From Thoreauomyces humboldtii (taxonomy: Eukaryota; Chytridiomycota; Chytridiomycetes; Spizellomycetales; Powellomycetaceae): a DNA stretch of 13,664 nt. Of the stretch, positions 1 through 7,433 are shown in pieces; position 1 is the first letter of the stretch, and every line of letters begins with the position of its first letter. A program made the translations under genes and the position numbers. A model generated the notes under the pieces. That model ran no database searches. It saw nothing but the letters and a program-made list of their open reading frames with translations, and was not told where the DNA came from. The DNA lies in assembly GCA_027596035.1 (NCBI GenBank), contig JADGJA010000627.1, forward strand, positions 1-13,664, read 5' to 3'.

Positions 1-205
1 CCCCAATTTCCTGCCGCCGCATTTACATCTCACCGTCTTCAGCCTCCCTTCCATTCATCTACTCACTATCTCCTGTCCGTCCTCGCAGTACTTTGTGTAC
101 CTCTACAAGCCTTCGCCTTCTTCCCCTGGCCCTGACTCACCGGCCTTCCCCTTCTGTGCTGCCGAACGGCTTCGTCTGAGGTCCGATCTGCAGCGTTCTT
201 TGCCC

Positions 206-1651
206 ATGGATTTAACGCCAGAGGAACGATGGAGACGGCAACATAACCAGTTGCAGCAGAAACCGCCAGATCGGCAACCAGCCACGTCCGGCCCCAGCTC
301 CGGCAGCGATAAGCGCGCGGTCCCACTGATCCATGCCCGCAGCTTTATGACTCTGCCTCCATTCGACCCCTACCGCCCGCTTTCGGAAGCCACCCAGCAA
401 GTCGAGCAGCACTCTCCTCACATGCAGTATCAACACCTGGACTTACCGCAGCACGCTGAGCTGCAACATCAGGAGCAACCGGCTAAGGAACCGGTCAACC
501 TCACAACACCACGAGCTCAAGTAGAGGATGTCTCCGCCGCCCTTGCCTCTCTCCCTGCAGAAACGCCCGTGGCCACCCGCGGAGCAAAGGCTCGGAGCAC
601 GGCAACCCGTCGCGCGCCTCGGAACCGGAAGCGCGGGGACGGCCGACATGCATGCGATCATCCAGGATGCCTGAAAGAGTTCTCACGTGCCGACCACCTC
701 GTTAGACATCAACTCAATCATTCAGCAAGCACCATTTACGAATGCTTGTTCTGCGAGCGCACATTTGTGAGGACGGATCTGCTCCAACGGCATACGCAGA
801 GGCACTATGCCAAAAATGACGTCCCAAAACGCGGTTCGACGTTGGCAACGAGCAGTGACTCGAACATAGCATCGCTCGACGGTGCTCATGTCGACCCGCC
901 TTTCGCTGTTGCGAAGGTCGAGCAAGGGTCGTCGTCGCAATCACCTTTACCACCACCAAAACCAAAGCAGGCCCCGCGGCAGCGACGTGCATCCCTTCCA
1001 GCCCCGAGATTGACACCCGCTCCCCGGTCTGGACTTGCCTTTGGCTCGGTCTCCCCACTTGCATTCATGCAATCACAACCAATTGTCAGCCCCAGTGCGC
1101 AGCAGCAGCAACAGCGGTCCTATTTCGAGATTCCTTACGAACCTCCGGTCCCTCGGACATCTAGCGATCTTCTTGCGATGCGACACGTGCAGCACCCCTT
1201 GGAATCTTATCACGCGGATTCCGCACCTGATCTTCCACGTCGCCTCTCGAGTGATAATGGCCTTGTTCAACAGCAGCATCACCGAAGTTGGATGGCGTTA
1301 GACGTGTACGGCAATTTCAGGCGGGACGGCCAGCCGAGCAGCACTCCCTCGATCCCCGAAGATACTCCGGGCAACATGTTTACGTCGGAAGCGCATCCGC
1401 ACCAGCCACTCCCGCCGCGAAGGCATGCTGCCGCCATGCAACAGCAGAATGGTCGACCGAGGAGCAGCTCGCTGTACGGGATATGCGATAGTTTCTCTGC
1501 CATGCTGACCTCTCCGCTGGGAAGCTCCGCACCATCTATCGTCTTGATGCAACAGCGGGACGCGTCGTCTGGCAGTCACGCAACCGACTATCCCTTTTTC
1601 ACCGACGGATCTCGCGAATGGTTTCCCTCGAACAACCCTCCACCGTCTTGA
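206..1651 (+). CDS. C2H2 zinc-finger transcription factor (two fingers)
   Basis: Single-exon frame of 481 codons from the ATG at 206. The frame stays open upstream to 95 but has no earlier ATG, so 206 is the best start. Two adjacent classical fingers are visible. Finger 1 is C150-x4-C155-x12-H168-x3-H172 and finger 2 is C180-x2-C183-x12-H196-x3-H200. The helix of finger 1 reads RADHLVR and that of finger 2 reads RTDLLQR. From the usual recognition code this suggests a G-rich site of the form GNG-GGG (inference). A basic Arg/Lys-rich stretch just before finger 1 (about residues 126–147) could be a nuclear localisation signal. The rest is low-complexity, rich in Gln, Pro, Ser and His, as in fungal regulators, and no other domain is seen. 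The arrangement resembles fungal nuclear regulators with paired C2H2 fingers. I cannot name an orthologue or its targets. Confidence 0.88.
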   Translation: MDLTPEERWRRQHNQLQQKPPDRQPATSGPSSGSDKRAVPLIHARSFMTLPPFDPYRPLSEATQQVEQHSPHMQYQHLDLPQHAELQHQEQPAKEPVNLTTPRAQVEDVSAALASLPAETPVATRGAKARSTATRRAPRNRKRGDGRHACDHPGCLKEFSRADHLVRHQLNHSASTIYECLFCERTFVRTDLLQRHTQRHYAKNDVPKRGSTLATSSDSNIASLDGAHVDPPFAVAKVEQGSSSQSPLPPPKPKQAPRQRRASLPAPRLTPAPRSGLAFGSVSPLAFMQSQPIVSPSAQQQQQRSYFEIPYEPPVPRTSSDLLAMRHVQHPLESYHADSAPDLPRRLSSDNGLVQQQHHRSWMALDVYGNFRRDGQPSSTPSIPEDTPGNMFTSEAHPHQPLPPRRHAAAMQQQNGRPRSSSLYGICDSFSAMLTSPLGSSAPSIVLMQQRDASSGSHATDYPFFTDGSREWFPSNNPPPS

Positions 1652-1863
1652 GCGTGTTTTCATTTTCCGTTAACGGCCTTCTATACCATAGGCGTTCCGC
1701 TTGTACATTTTTTTATTTATATCCAATTCGCTTTTAGCATAATTATGCGGTGTCTGTGTGTCTCAAGATGACTCATGAAGAAGGTGACGTGGGAACTTTT
1801 TTGTTGGAGGTTCCGACTTGGGCTCCACACAATCGGCCAGGAACCCACCATTTACTGGGAAGC
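1652..1863. other. Intergenic spacer: zinc-finger gene 3' end to JTB-like gene 5' end
   Basis: About 210 bases. The first half is T-rich (a run of T near 1709 followed by TTTATAT and later TTTTAGCATAATTATG), consistent with a fungal 3' UTR and poly(A) region for the zinc-finger gene. No gene is visible. The frame of the following gene is open upstream of its chosen ATG, back to about 1750. Confidence 0.45.
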
Positions 1864-2513
1864 ATGCACCGCCCACGACTTGCCTTCCTTTTGTCTTTGT
1901 TTCTTCTCCTTCATCTCTGCGAGGCGGCATCGGTTCTGGCACCAGCTCCTGGATCGATGCGCCTTGTCCACCAGACTCCCACGTACATCAAGCTCTACGT
2001 TTGCGCGGTGTCAGGGGATTGCGAAGCCTGTGCTCCGATCGAACAGGTACTCCCCGGAAAAGGAAGACGCATGCATCCCTTGCGATCTGTTCCTGATTCC
2101 CAGATACCATACCCCAGGACGATGAATCGTGGTGCAAGTCAACAGGAAGCAAGCAACCCGTCAGTTGCGCAGCCACGACGCTCCCCTTGAACTCGACGCC
2201 GGAAGGTCGTTGGGATCCCTCCGAAGTGAAAAAGTTTGATACTCCCGAGGAGGAGGCTCGTCACGTCCCGGAGTGGAAAGACTGCGAAATGGATGCTGGC
2301 GCCGGTTGGTTTCTTTCAGAGCTCTTTCGGGTTGGCAACGACGGGTGTGGTTCTTCTTGGCGAGATCTGCTAACAGTTGATCTTTTCGCTCCGCTAGCGG
2401 CTTTCAAGTTTTTTCTCTTCGAGATCACGAACATTGTTATCTTGGCGGGAGCGGCGGCAGTCATTTTGTGGAGGCGGCGGTTGGCGGCCAGTCAGGGATA
2501 TCGGCGGCTATGA
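1864..2513 (+). CDS. JTB-family (jumping translocation breakpoint) type I membrane protein, three exons
   Basis: Exons 1864–2046, 2118–2304 and 2398–2513 give 161 residues. The ATG at 1864 starts a clear signal peptide (MHRPRLAFLLSLFLLLHLCEA). Six cysteines follow in the lumenal part: C47, C53, C56, C67, C78, C117. The run C-x2-C-x10-C-x10-C (C53, C56, C67, C78) has the same spacing as human JTB as I recall it. The motif around C67 (WCKSTG) recalls the JTB ECGPTG stretch. C117 is followed at JTB-like distance by FKFFLFE and a single membrane segment (about 129–148), then a short Arg-rich tail (WRRRLAAS). The C78–C117 loop is longer than in the animal protein. Animal JTB is a small type I membrane protein linked to mitosis and cell growth; its role in fungi is not something I can state. 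Intron 1 joins codons in phase 0 and intron 2 in phase 1. The first donor is atypical, but the cysteine register supports it. Confidence 0.75.
2047..2117 (+). other. Intron 1 of the JTB-like gene
   Basis: 71 nt, GTACTC…CCCCAG, phase 0. A CTGAT-like branch site lies near 2092. Removing it restores the C-x2-C-x10-C-x10-C register of the family, the main reason for choosing these borders. Confidence 0.7.
2305..2397 (+). other. Intron 2 of the JTB-like gene
   Basis: 93 nt, GTTGGT…CGCTAG, with a perfect CTAAC branch site at 2370–2374. The length is a multiple of three and the frame is open through it, so retention would insert 31 residues between C117 and the membrane segment. Excision gives the spacing expected for JTB. 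The donor is weak and a nearby GT could be used instead. Confidence 0.6.
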
Positions 2514-3565
2514 GATCAGGGGTTTGTCATGAAGAGGGTGCTACGGGAGAGATGCGTTCTCGACGGCCAGCATACGACCTGTTCTCTTGAGCAAACAACG
2601 CCGCTACGTTGGGGTAGCAAACGGCTTGGACGCTCAGAAAGGCCTTACCCCACGCAGACATCCGCTCGGAGTAACCGCCGAAGGGTTCGCAGGCTCGAAT
2701 CCCAAGAAACATTACCAGAAACCGCGTTCAGGGTCATCGCTTTGCGGCTATGAGACCAGCAGCCTCCATTCAGATGGCGTCGAGGATCTATTTAATTCTG
2801 GTTTGATTTGCGTTGTATATTTGGTGGGGGCAGGACGACCGATAAGATCTGGGGATGTCCAGAATGATTTCAAAGAGCACCGGAAATACCTCATTATTTT
2901 CAGCAACCTATCCCAAGCCTTCCGAGAGTTGTAATCGAAATAAGAACGGTGGCTGGTGAACACCGTTCTTGTTTCTCATGTCTAGTGTGTAAACGAGACG
3001 AAAATGATTGGGCGTCATTGAGAACATCCGATCACCTTTCACTCGGGCTCAAAGAAGACGAACACTATTAAGGTTATCTTAAGGTGACCGCTGTTAAAGG
3101 AAGGTGGAGTGTTTCTCACGTACCAGAACGAGCCCATCAGATGTCATAGGTTCCGACAACACAACCTTGTCCATCGCTGCCTGTTCCGCTATAGCGCGCG
3201 TGCCGATCACGACATCTGTGGGACAATGCAGTTACGTCCTCATCCTACAGTGTCTCGAAACGAAGCATCACCTCACCGGATATTCGTGAATGACTCTCAA
3301 CGTAACTATCTCGTTATTAGTGCACTCCGAGACTGACTTGACTACTTATTCGATAGCTTGGCACACGAGCATGGACTAAAGTTAAACCAAGACCATCAAT
3401 TTTCCAGGAAGCCATGATGAGACAAGCTTTGGAACATCCTACGGTCGTGCCTCGCAACCGCTGGCAGCACTCTGGGCCTTTCGCAGGCTTGATGTCCTCG
3501 GTTTTCGACAGCAAATTTGCCTGGCGGTCTTCAGCGCCAATGGCACATTCGAGGTCGAGGTCCAC
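2514..3565. other. About 1 kb without a convincing gene
   Basis: Open frames here (for example 2587–2934 +) lack domain-like composition and run into AT-rich sequence, so I leave them out. The stretch holds a bulged stem-loop at 2607–2654 and a perfect 10-bp hairpin at 2942–2970. It also holds a second copy of a roughly 27-bp segment that overlaps the JTB-like stop codon. Otherwise I see nothing in it. Confidence 0.5.
2942..2970. repeat. Perfect 10-bp hairpin
   Basis: AAGAACGGTG at 2942–2951 is the exact inverse complement of 2961–2970, with a 9-nt loop. It is followed by a short T-rich run. It lies in a gene-free stretch. It could be part of an RNA, a repeat relic or a cruciform-forming site; nothing in the sequence decides between these. 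Confidence 0.6.
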
Positions 3566-3638
3566 GGTCCTATGGCCCAATGGCCAAGGCGCATGCCTAC
3601 GAAGCATGAGATTCCAGGTTCGAGTCCTGGTAGGATCG
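3566..3638 (+). tRNA. tRNA-Arg, anticodon ACG
   Basis: A 73-nt cloverleaf folds completely. The acceptor stem GGTCCTA pairs with TAGGATC (one G·T pair) and the discriminator base is G. The D arm has a 3-bp stem (GCC/GGC). The anticodon stem CATGC/GCATG carries the 7-nt loop CTACGAA, giving anticodon ACG. The variable loop is 5 nt. The T stem CCAGG/CCTGG encloses loop TTCGAGT. There is no intron. The internal A box (TGGCCCAATGG) and B box (GGTTCGAGTCC) for RNA polymerase III are intact. After A34 is deaminated to inosine it would read CGU/CGC/CGA arginine codons (established for eukaryotic tRNA-Arg ACG). The product looks functional. Confidence 0.95.
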
Positions 3639-4135
3639 AGCATGTAGCACTGCGGAAGACCACCTGTGCAGGGGTACAGAAATAACAAGGCAAATTTTTT
3701 TGCGCAAAGTTGAAAATTGATGTGCTGTCCACTACAATTCAACTCCGTTATAAGGGGATCTCTTTCCTGGCAGAGGGAGATACTCGGATTGTGCTAGTCA
3801 CTTTCCCATGAGTTATACCGGTAGCTCAATGGATACTCCATCATGCATGCCCTATCACCGCTCACTGAAACCTGAAAGCCCCGAATACATTGACCGTCTT
3901 CTGCCAATCGCCACTTGAAGCTACATTCGAAGAGTGGCGAGGCCGGGATGCGTGACCGAGTGGGCAAGATCACTTGTCAATCCTCTCATTCTGTGAACCC
4001 GCGACTAAACACTCAGTTCTTTAGTTTTTCATGCTTGGGGATTGATTGTAGCTATCCCAATTCTATACTATTTCTATGTCGTCTCTCATCTTTCGGTGTA
4101 ATCCAATCTCGAGTATTCTTCCGCGGTCTTGCAGA
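3639..4135. other. Spacer with two tRNA A-box relics
   Basis: About 500 bases between tRNA-Arg and the 3' end of the clamp-like gene. Two sequences match the tRNA A-box consensus: TAGCTCAATGG at 3822–3832 and TGACCGAGTGG at 3953–3963 (the latter Leu/Ser-like). Neither has a matching acceptor stem or an intact B box, so both look like decayed tRNA copies or chance matches. No protein gene is seen. Confidence 0.4.
3695..3701 (+). terminator. Candidate RNA polymerase III terminator of tRNA-Arg
   Basis: A run of seven T on the + strand, 57 nt past the mature 3' end of tRNA-Arg. It is the first run of four or more T after the tRNA, giving a longer 3' trailer than usual. Confidence 0.5.
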
Positions 4136-5949
4136 TTATCCGATTGGCTGTACACATCCGCCAGTCATCTCGTACTCCAACCAAGCCACCACCGACTCCT
4201 TCCGCATCCTCGCCGGATCTGCGATGTTCTGATGCGATCCCAGAAGCGGCATGCATACTCTCAAGAGTCCGCTCTCCTCCTTGGTCCCCATTCTAAGAAC
4301 CACCGAGCCTGTAGCGGGAGCAGACGGTCGGGAACGAGAGGCGGAGAGGGAACTTGATCCCTTGGTCTCGGGAACGTTGGATGCCCGAGCGGCGGCAAGA
4401 AGGTGCGGGGCGGCGTGTAGCTGTCGGAGCGGGTTAGTTGGTGGTGGCGAGTGCGAGTGAATGCGGAACCGGTCAACCTGGGATGACAGTGGGTTGGTTA
4501 ACTCAAGCACGGAAGGCCATAGCGGCGATATCTGAACATACCAAATCGTCTTCTCGTCGCGGCCTTTGGACTAGTCCAACTTGAACGGTTCCATCGACGC
4601 CGGTTGTGCAAAATGTCACGGAAGATTTGGTAGCCGTTGTCGCGACTAGAGAGAGGGATGCGTACGCGTGTGAGTAAATGCATTTGAACGGACTGCGCAA
4701 AACTAACATGATACCTTTGTCACCGACCCGAACAACGGCCTCGATGATTCTAGCGAATTCGGCCGATGCGAGCTGCGACACGTGCAGATAACGCGAAGCC
4801 GGAGCGGACCTAGGAACGGGTCTCCACTCGGGTCGTTGCGGAAGAGCATCCATCTCGAACAAGCACTTCTTCCCACCATCTGATTTCGCAGAATGGGTTT
4901 TCAGGTCAGTATCACACTTTTCTGCGCGGTATTTGCAGTCCCAATCTACCTGGAGATTCGAAATAAAGTTCGTAAAGGACCACATGACCCGCTGGAGCCA
5001 CGTCGGCTCGAATAGTGACGCTATCTTCCGGATCCACGAGCGCAAGTTGGTGGATAAAGCCTTTGCTTTGTAGTCCGATTGAAACGATAGGTCGTCTGCA
5101 TGCGTATTTCGAGAAAGCGCTGGACCAGCCTGCATCCCCAACGTGAAAGAAGCGAGGCAGGATGCTTTGTACCGAAGACGAAGACGATGCCGAAACATGA
5201 GTGGACCCGTTAGGCGACGACTGAGGATCGGATCCGGATTCGCTGGCTGGCCGAGACGTTGGTCCGGTGGAAAGGCTGGAAACGGACCCCACCGATGGCG
5301 GACGAGATGGATGAAGGGATGGGACTTGATGCGGCAGTGGTGGTTGAGATGATGGCGGCGGATTGTTGTGCGGAGTCGGCACGGTCAGCGTCGAGGAGGA
5401 TGACAGTCGGCTCCCGGGGATGGACCACACATTGTTGCCACCAGAAACAGACGCGTTCGCACCTCCTCCTCCACCGCCCCCGACGCCGACCACGCTCCCT
5501 CCCGAGCTTCTGCGAGTGCTGTCCCATTTGGAATTTCCCCTGAACCCTGAACCGATGGTCCCAGCCGGATTGACACCACTGCCGGTGGACACCCGCCTGC
5601 CGTTGTCCCAACGTATTTCCGACGCACTTCCAGTAGAGTCCCGGGCATTCGAAGTACTGCGAGAATGGGTCGTTTCATCTCCGGAGTTCTCGGTCGATGT
5701 AGGTAGTGGATTGGTCGCCGAGGGAGGGGCATCTATGGTTGCCGTGACTCTCAGGCCGCCCCCGTGAACAAGTTCGTTGGCAGCTCGGATTGTCATCCCC
5801 CTCGGAGTGAATGTAAGGATGGCCGCATTGTCCAGGTCTCCGAAAGCAGTCAGGAAGAAAGAGAGCAAGGGACCTCCCGATGGCAATGTGACCTCCAGAT
5901 CCATGGGTGGTGGGATCGCTTTCGGCGGAGGCGTGTTTCGAGCCGACAT
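4136..5949 (-). CDS. Divergent PCNA-like sliding-clamp protein with large disordered insertion, four exons
   Basis: Exons (minus strand) 5949–4950, 4879–4715, 4645–4542 and 4477–4136 give 536 residues; canonical PCNA has about 260. Residues 16–74 resemble the PCNA N-terminal strands and helix (…LTAFGDLDNAAILTFTPRGM…). Residues about 75–260 are a Ser/Pro/Gly/Thr-rich insertion with a Gly run. The fold then resumes with …DPEDSVTIRADVAP… and …YELYFESP, like the PCNA stretch that ends domain 1. After intron 1 comes an interdomain-connector-like segment, then LASAEFARIIEAVVRVGDK, very like the PCNA helix SGEFARICRDLSHIGD. TKSSVTFCTTGVDGTVQVGL matches the next PCNA strands. Exon 4 carries the LRQLHAAPHLL equivalent of LRYLNFF and ends near VVAWLEYEM. 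Likely role: a trimeric-clamp or checkpoint-clamp-type DNA-binding scaffold in the nucleus (inference). Similarity favours PCNA over Rad1/Rad9/Hus1. The last exon is the least certain part. Confidence 0.78.
4478..4541 (-). other. Intron 3 of the clamp-like gene
   Basis: 64 nt, GTATGT…TCCCAG on the minus strand, phase 0, with a GTTAAC-type branch candidate. Reading through it hits a stop, so splicing is needed to reach the last domain-2 strands. Confidence 0.72.
4646..4714 (-). other. Intron 2 of the clamp-like gene
   Basis: 69 nt, GTATCA…CTCTAG on the minus strand, phase 1. It interrupts the domain-2 motif exactly between VGDK and the following strand; removal restores PCNA-like spacing. Confidence 0.78.
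4880..4949 (-). other. Intron 1 of the clamp-like gene
   Basis: 70 nt, GTAGAT…AATCAG on the minus strand, phase 1, with TACTGAC as branch site (complement of 4905–4911). Splicing joins the FESP strand to the interdomain-connector-like segment in frame. Confidence 0.78.
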
Positions 5950-6248
5950 TGCTGCTATTCGAGAATACGTGTCCCAGCTTGACAGAAGATGAATGCTTCG
6001 TGGTATTTCTCATACAAGTTCTATGTGGATTGTCTCCCCAGGTCCTTCTGTGTCCGTGTGGGATTGTGTATGGGGAAAGGGCTGCGTCGACCCCTTTCTG
6101 ATCGTCGCTGGGGGGCCATGACTCATCGATCCCTGTTCTTTGACAGCCAACCCTTCCCACACTGTGGCATCAGCAGGGGGGCATGCACCTCGAAGTGAAC
6201 GCTGATAGGGAGGGAGAGGGTAGGAGGGACGTAGAGAGGGAGAGATAT
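5950..6248. other. Spacer between the cupredoxin gene 3' end and the clamp-like gene 5' end
   Basis: About 300 bases between two minus-strand genes. The end next to the cupredoxin stop (about 6200–6248) is almost purely purine on the + strand, that is, a pyrimidine tract in the sense of the genes. The rest should hold the promoter and leader of the clamp-like gene. No clear TATA box is seen. Confidence 0.4.
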
Positions 6249-7433
6249 CTACAGGGTAAGTCCGCCAACGACAATCGCAGCTCCCAGTGCGGATGCCATG
6301 ATTCCCCACGAGGCCTTCGATGATATATCTCCAGATGTGGCAGTAGAAGCAGCAGTCGCCGACGCTGCTGCTGCCGCGGCATCGCTGGCCGAAAGAACGT
6401 TGACGAGTCCCTTCATGCCGAGGGAGCAGTGCGTAGGGTTCTGCGGAAGTCAAAAAACCGAGGTCAGTGCGAGTACAGGAAAGAAAATGCTGCTTCGGCG
6501 ACCTACAGCGTAAGTGCAAACATAATAGAAAGAGCTGTAGAAGCAAAAGACGTCAGGAATCGAACCTAACAAAAGTTCAACAAGAGAGTTTTTTTTGTAC
6601 CCTGTAGACGAAAAGGTCTGGTTGAAGCGGCCCCCTGTTTGAAGGTTTGCAGATGCAAATCCTCCGATCATTGGATTGCAGTCATCCTTTGTGGCCGTTT
6701 GCTTCACATTGTGAGTGTTCTTGACAAAGCTGTATTGAACCGTATCTCCGACGGCAATGGTTAGATTTGCAGGCGCAAAAGACAGTCCATCTTGGCCAAC
6801 CACAACAACGTGGACGACTCCAGTTGGAGGGGCTCCGGCAGCGGGTGGTGTGCTCTGCGGCGATGCAGCAGCAGGAAGGGTATTGGCACTGGTAGCGACC
6901 GGTGTGGGAATTGTAGTGGGAACGGCGACGCCGGTGACGGATGCCACGGGCGTGGACACTGTGCTAACTGAGGAAGCTGATCCGACAGCGGCGGAGCTAG
7001 CATCTTCCGGTGCATCCTCGATGATGACCGTCATTTGCATGCCGTTCACGCAGTGCTTGGCCACGGTGCATCCAAAAAGACGGGTCCCAGCCGTAATGAA
7101 GGTCATTCTGGCTGTAGACGTGGCGTTTTTCTTGCCGGTGCTCACGCCCCCGGTTAAAGGCGTGCATGGATCACCGTTTTCGCCCATCTGAGTCACGGTG
7201 TGGGGACCTCCCGCCCATGTGAAGTGGATGGAGTCGCCGGTCGCGATGGTCTGGCAACGAACACGAAAGGTCAGGATGGCGCGAGTTTTGACCGAGCAAG
7301 GGTGACCTACCAGGTTGGCTGGCGTGTAGATCTGCTGCTTGGCAGCGTTAGCAACGACAACCTCGTACGTCGTTGCCGACAGTACGATTATGGGCAAAGT
7401 TAGGGCAACGCCTAGGACTGAGACGATTTTCAT
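6249..7433 (-). CDS. GPI-anchored secreted protein with two cupredoxin (plastocyanin-like) domains, three exons
   Basis: Exons (minus strand) 7433–6601, 6534–6507 and 6440–6249 give 350 residues. A signal peptide (MKIVSVLGVALTLPIIVLSA) is followed by cupredoxin domain 1, with a His ligand in GGPHTVTQ and the Cys/His/Met cluster FGCTVAKHCVNGMQ. A Ser/Thr/Pro/Ala-rich linker (about residues 140–205) separates it from domain 2, with a His in KNTHNVKQ and the cluster YYVCTYANPTHCSLGMKG assembled across three exons. The Cys-to-His spacing in domain 2 is two residues longer than in domain 1. An Ala/Ser-rich stretch and a hydrophobic C-terminal tail (WGIMASALGAAIVVGGLTL) predict GPI anchoring. Fungal proteins of this type are extracellular or wall-associated and bind type-1 copper; many have no known reaction. 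It lies upstream of, and on the same strand as, the clamp-like gene, with no evident functional link. Confidence 0.87.
6441..6506 (-). other. Intron 2 of the cupredoxin gene
   Basis: 66 nt, GTAGGT…TCCGCAG on the minus strand, phase 0, with a CTGAC branch site. Removing it joins the Cys-bearing microexon to the exon carrying the His and Met ligands and the GPI tail. Confidence 0.8.
6535..6600 (-). other. Intron 1 of the cupredoxin gene
   Basis: 66 nt, GTACAA…TCTACAG on the minus strand, phase 2. The frame is open through it, so retention would add 22 residues before the copper-ligand Cys instead of stopping translation. Confidence 0.75.

Noticed and set aside
2691..2703. B-box-like AGGCTCGAATCCC suggesting another tRNA
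   Set aside because: The flanking bases do not form a T stem, and no D arm, anticodon stem or acceptor stem can be built around it.
2587..2934. 115-codon open frame on the + strand
   Set aside because: Composition drifts from GC-rich to AT-rich, no domain or signal is visible, and it overlaps a stem-loop; likely chance.
5363..5767. 134-codon + strand Pro-rich frame
   Set aside because: Antisense shadow of the low-complexity insertion of the clamp-like gene.
4136..5949. Rad1/Rad9/Hus1 checkpoint clamp subunit
   Set aside because: The domain-2 helix and following strands resemble PCNA (EFARI…GD and the strand after it) more than any 9-1-1 subunit; kept only as an alternative.
6757..7191. 144-codon + strand frame rich in Val/Thr/Ala
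   Set aside because: It is the antisense shadow of the cupredoxin gene's Ser/Thr/Ala-rich linker and domain 1.
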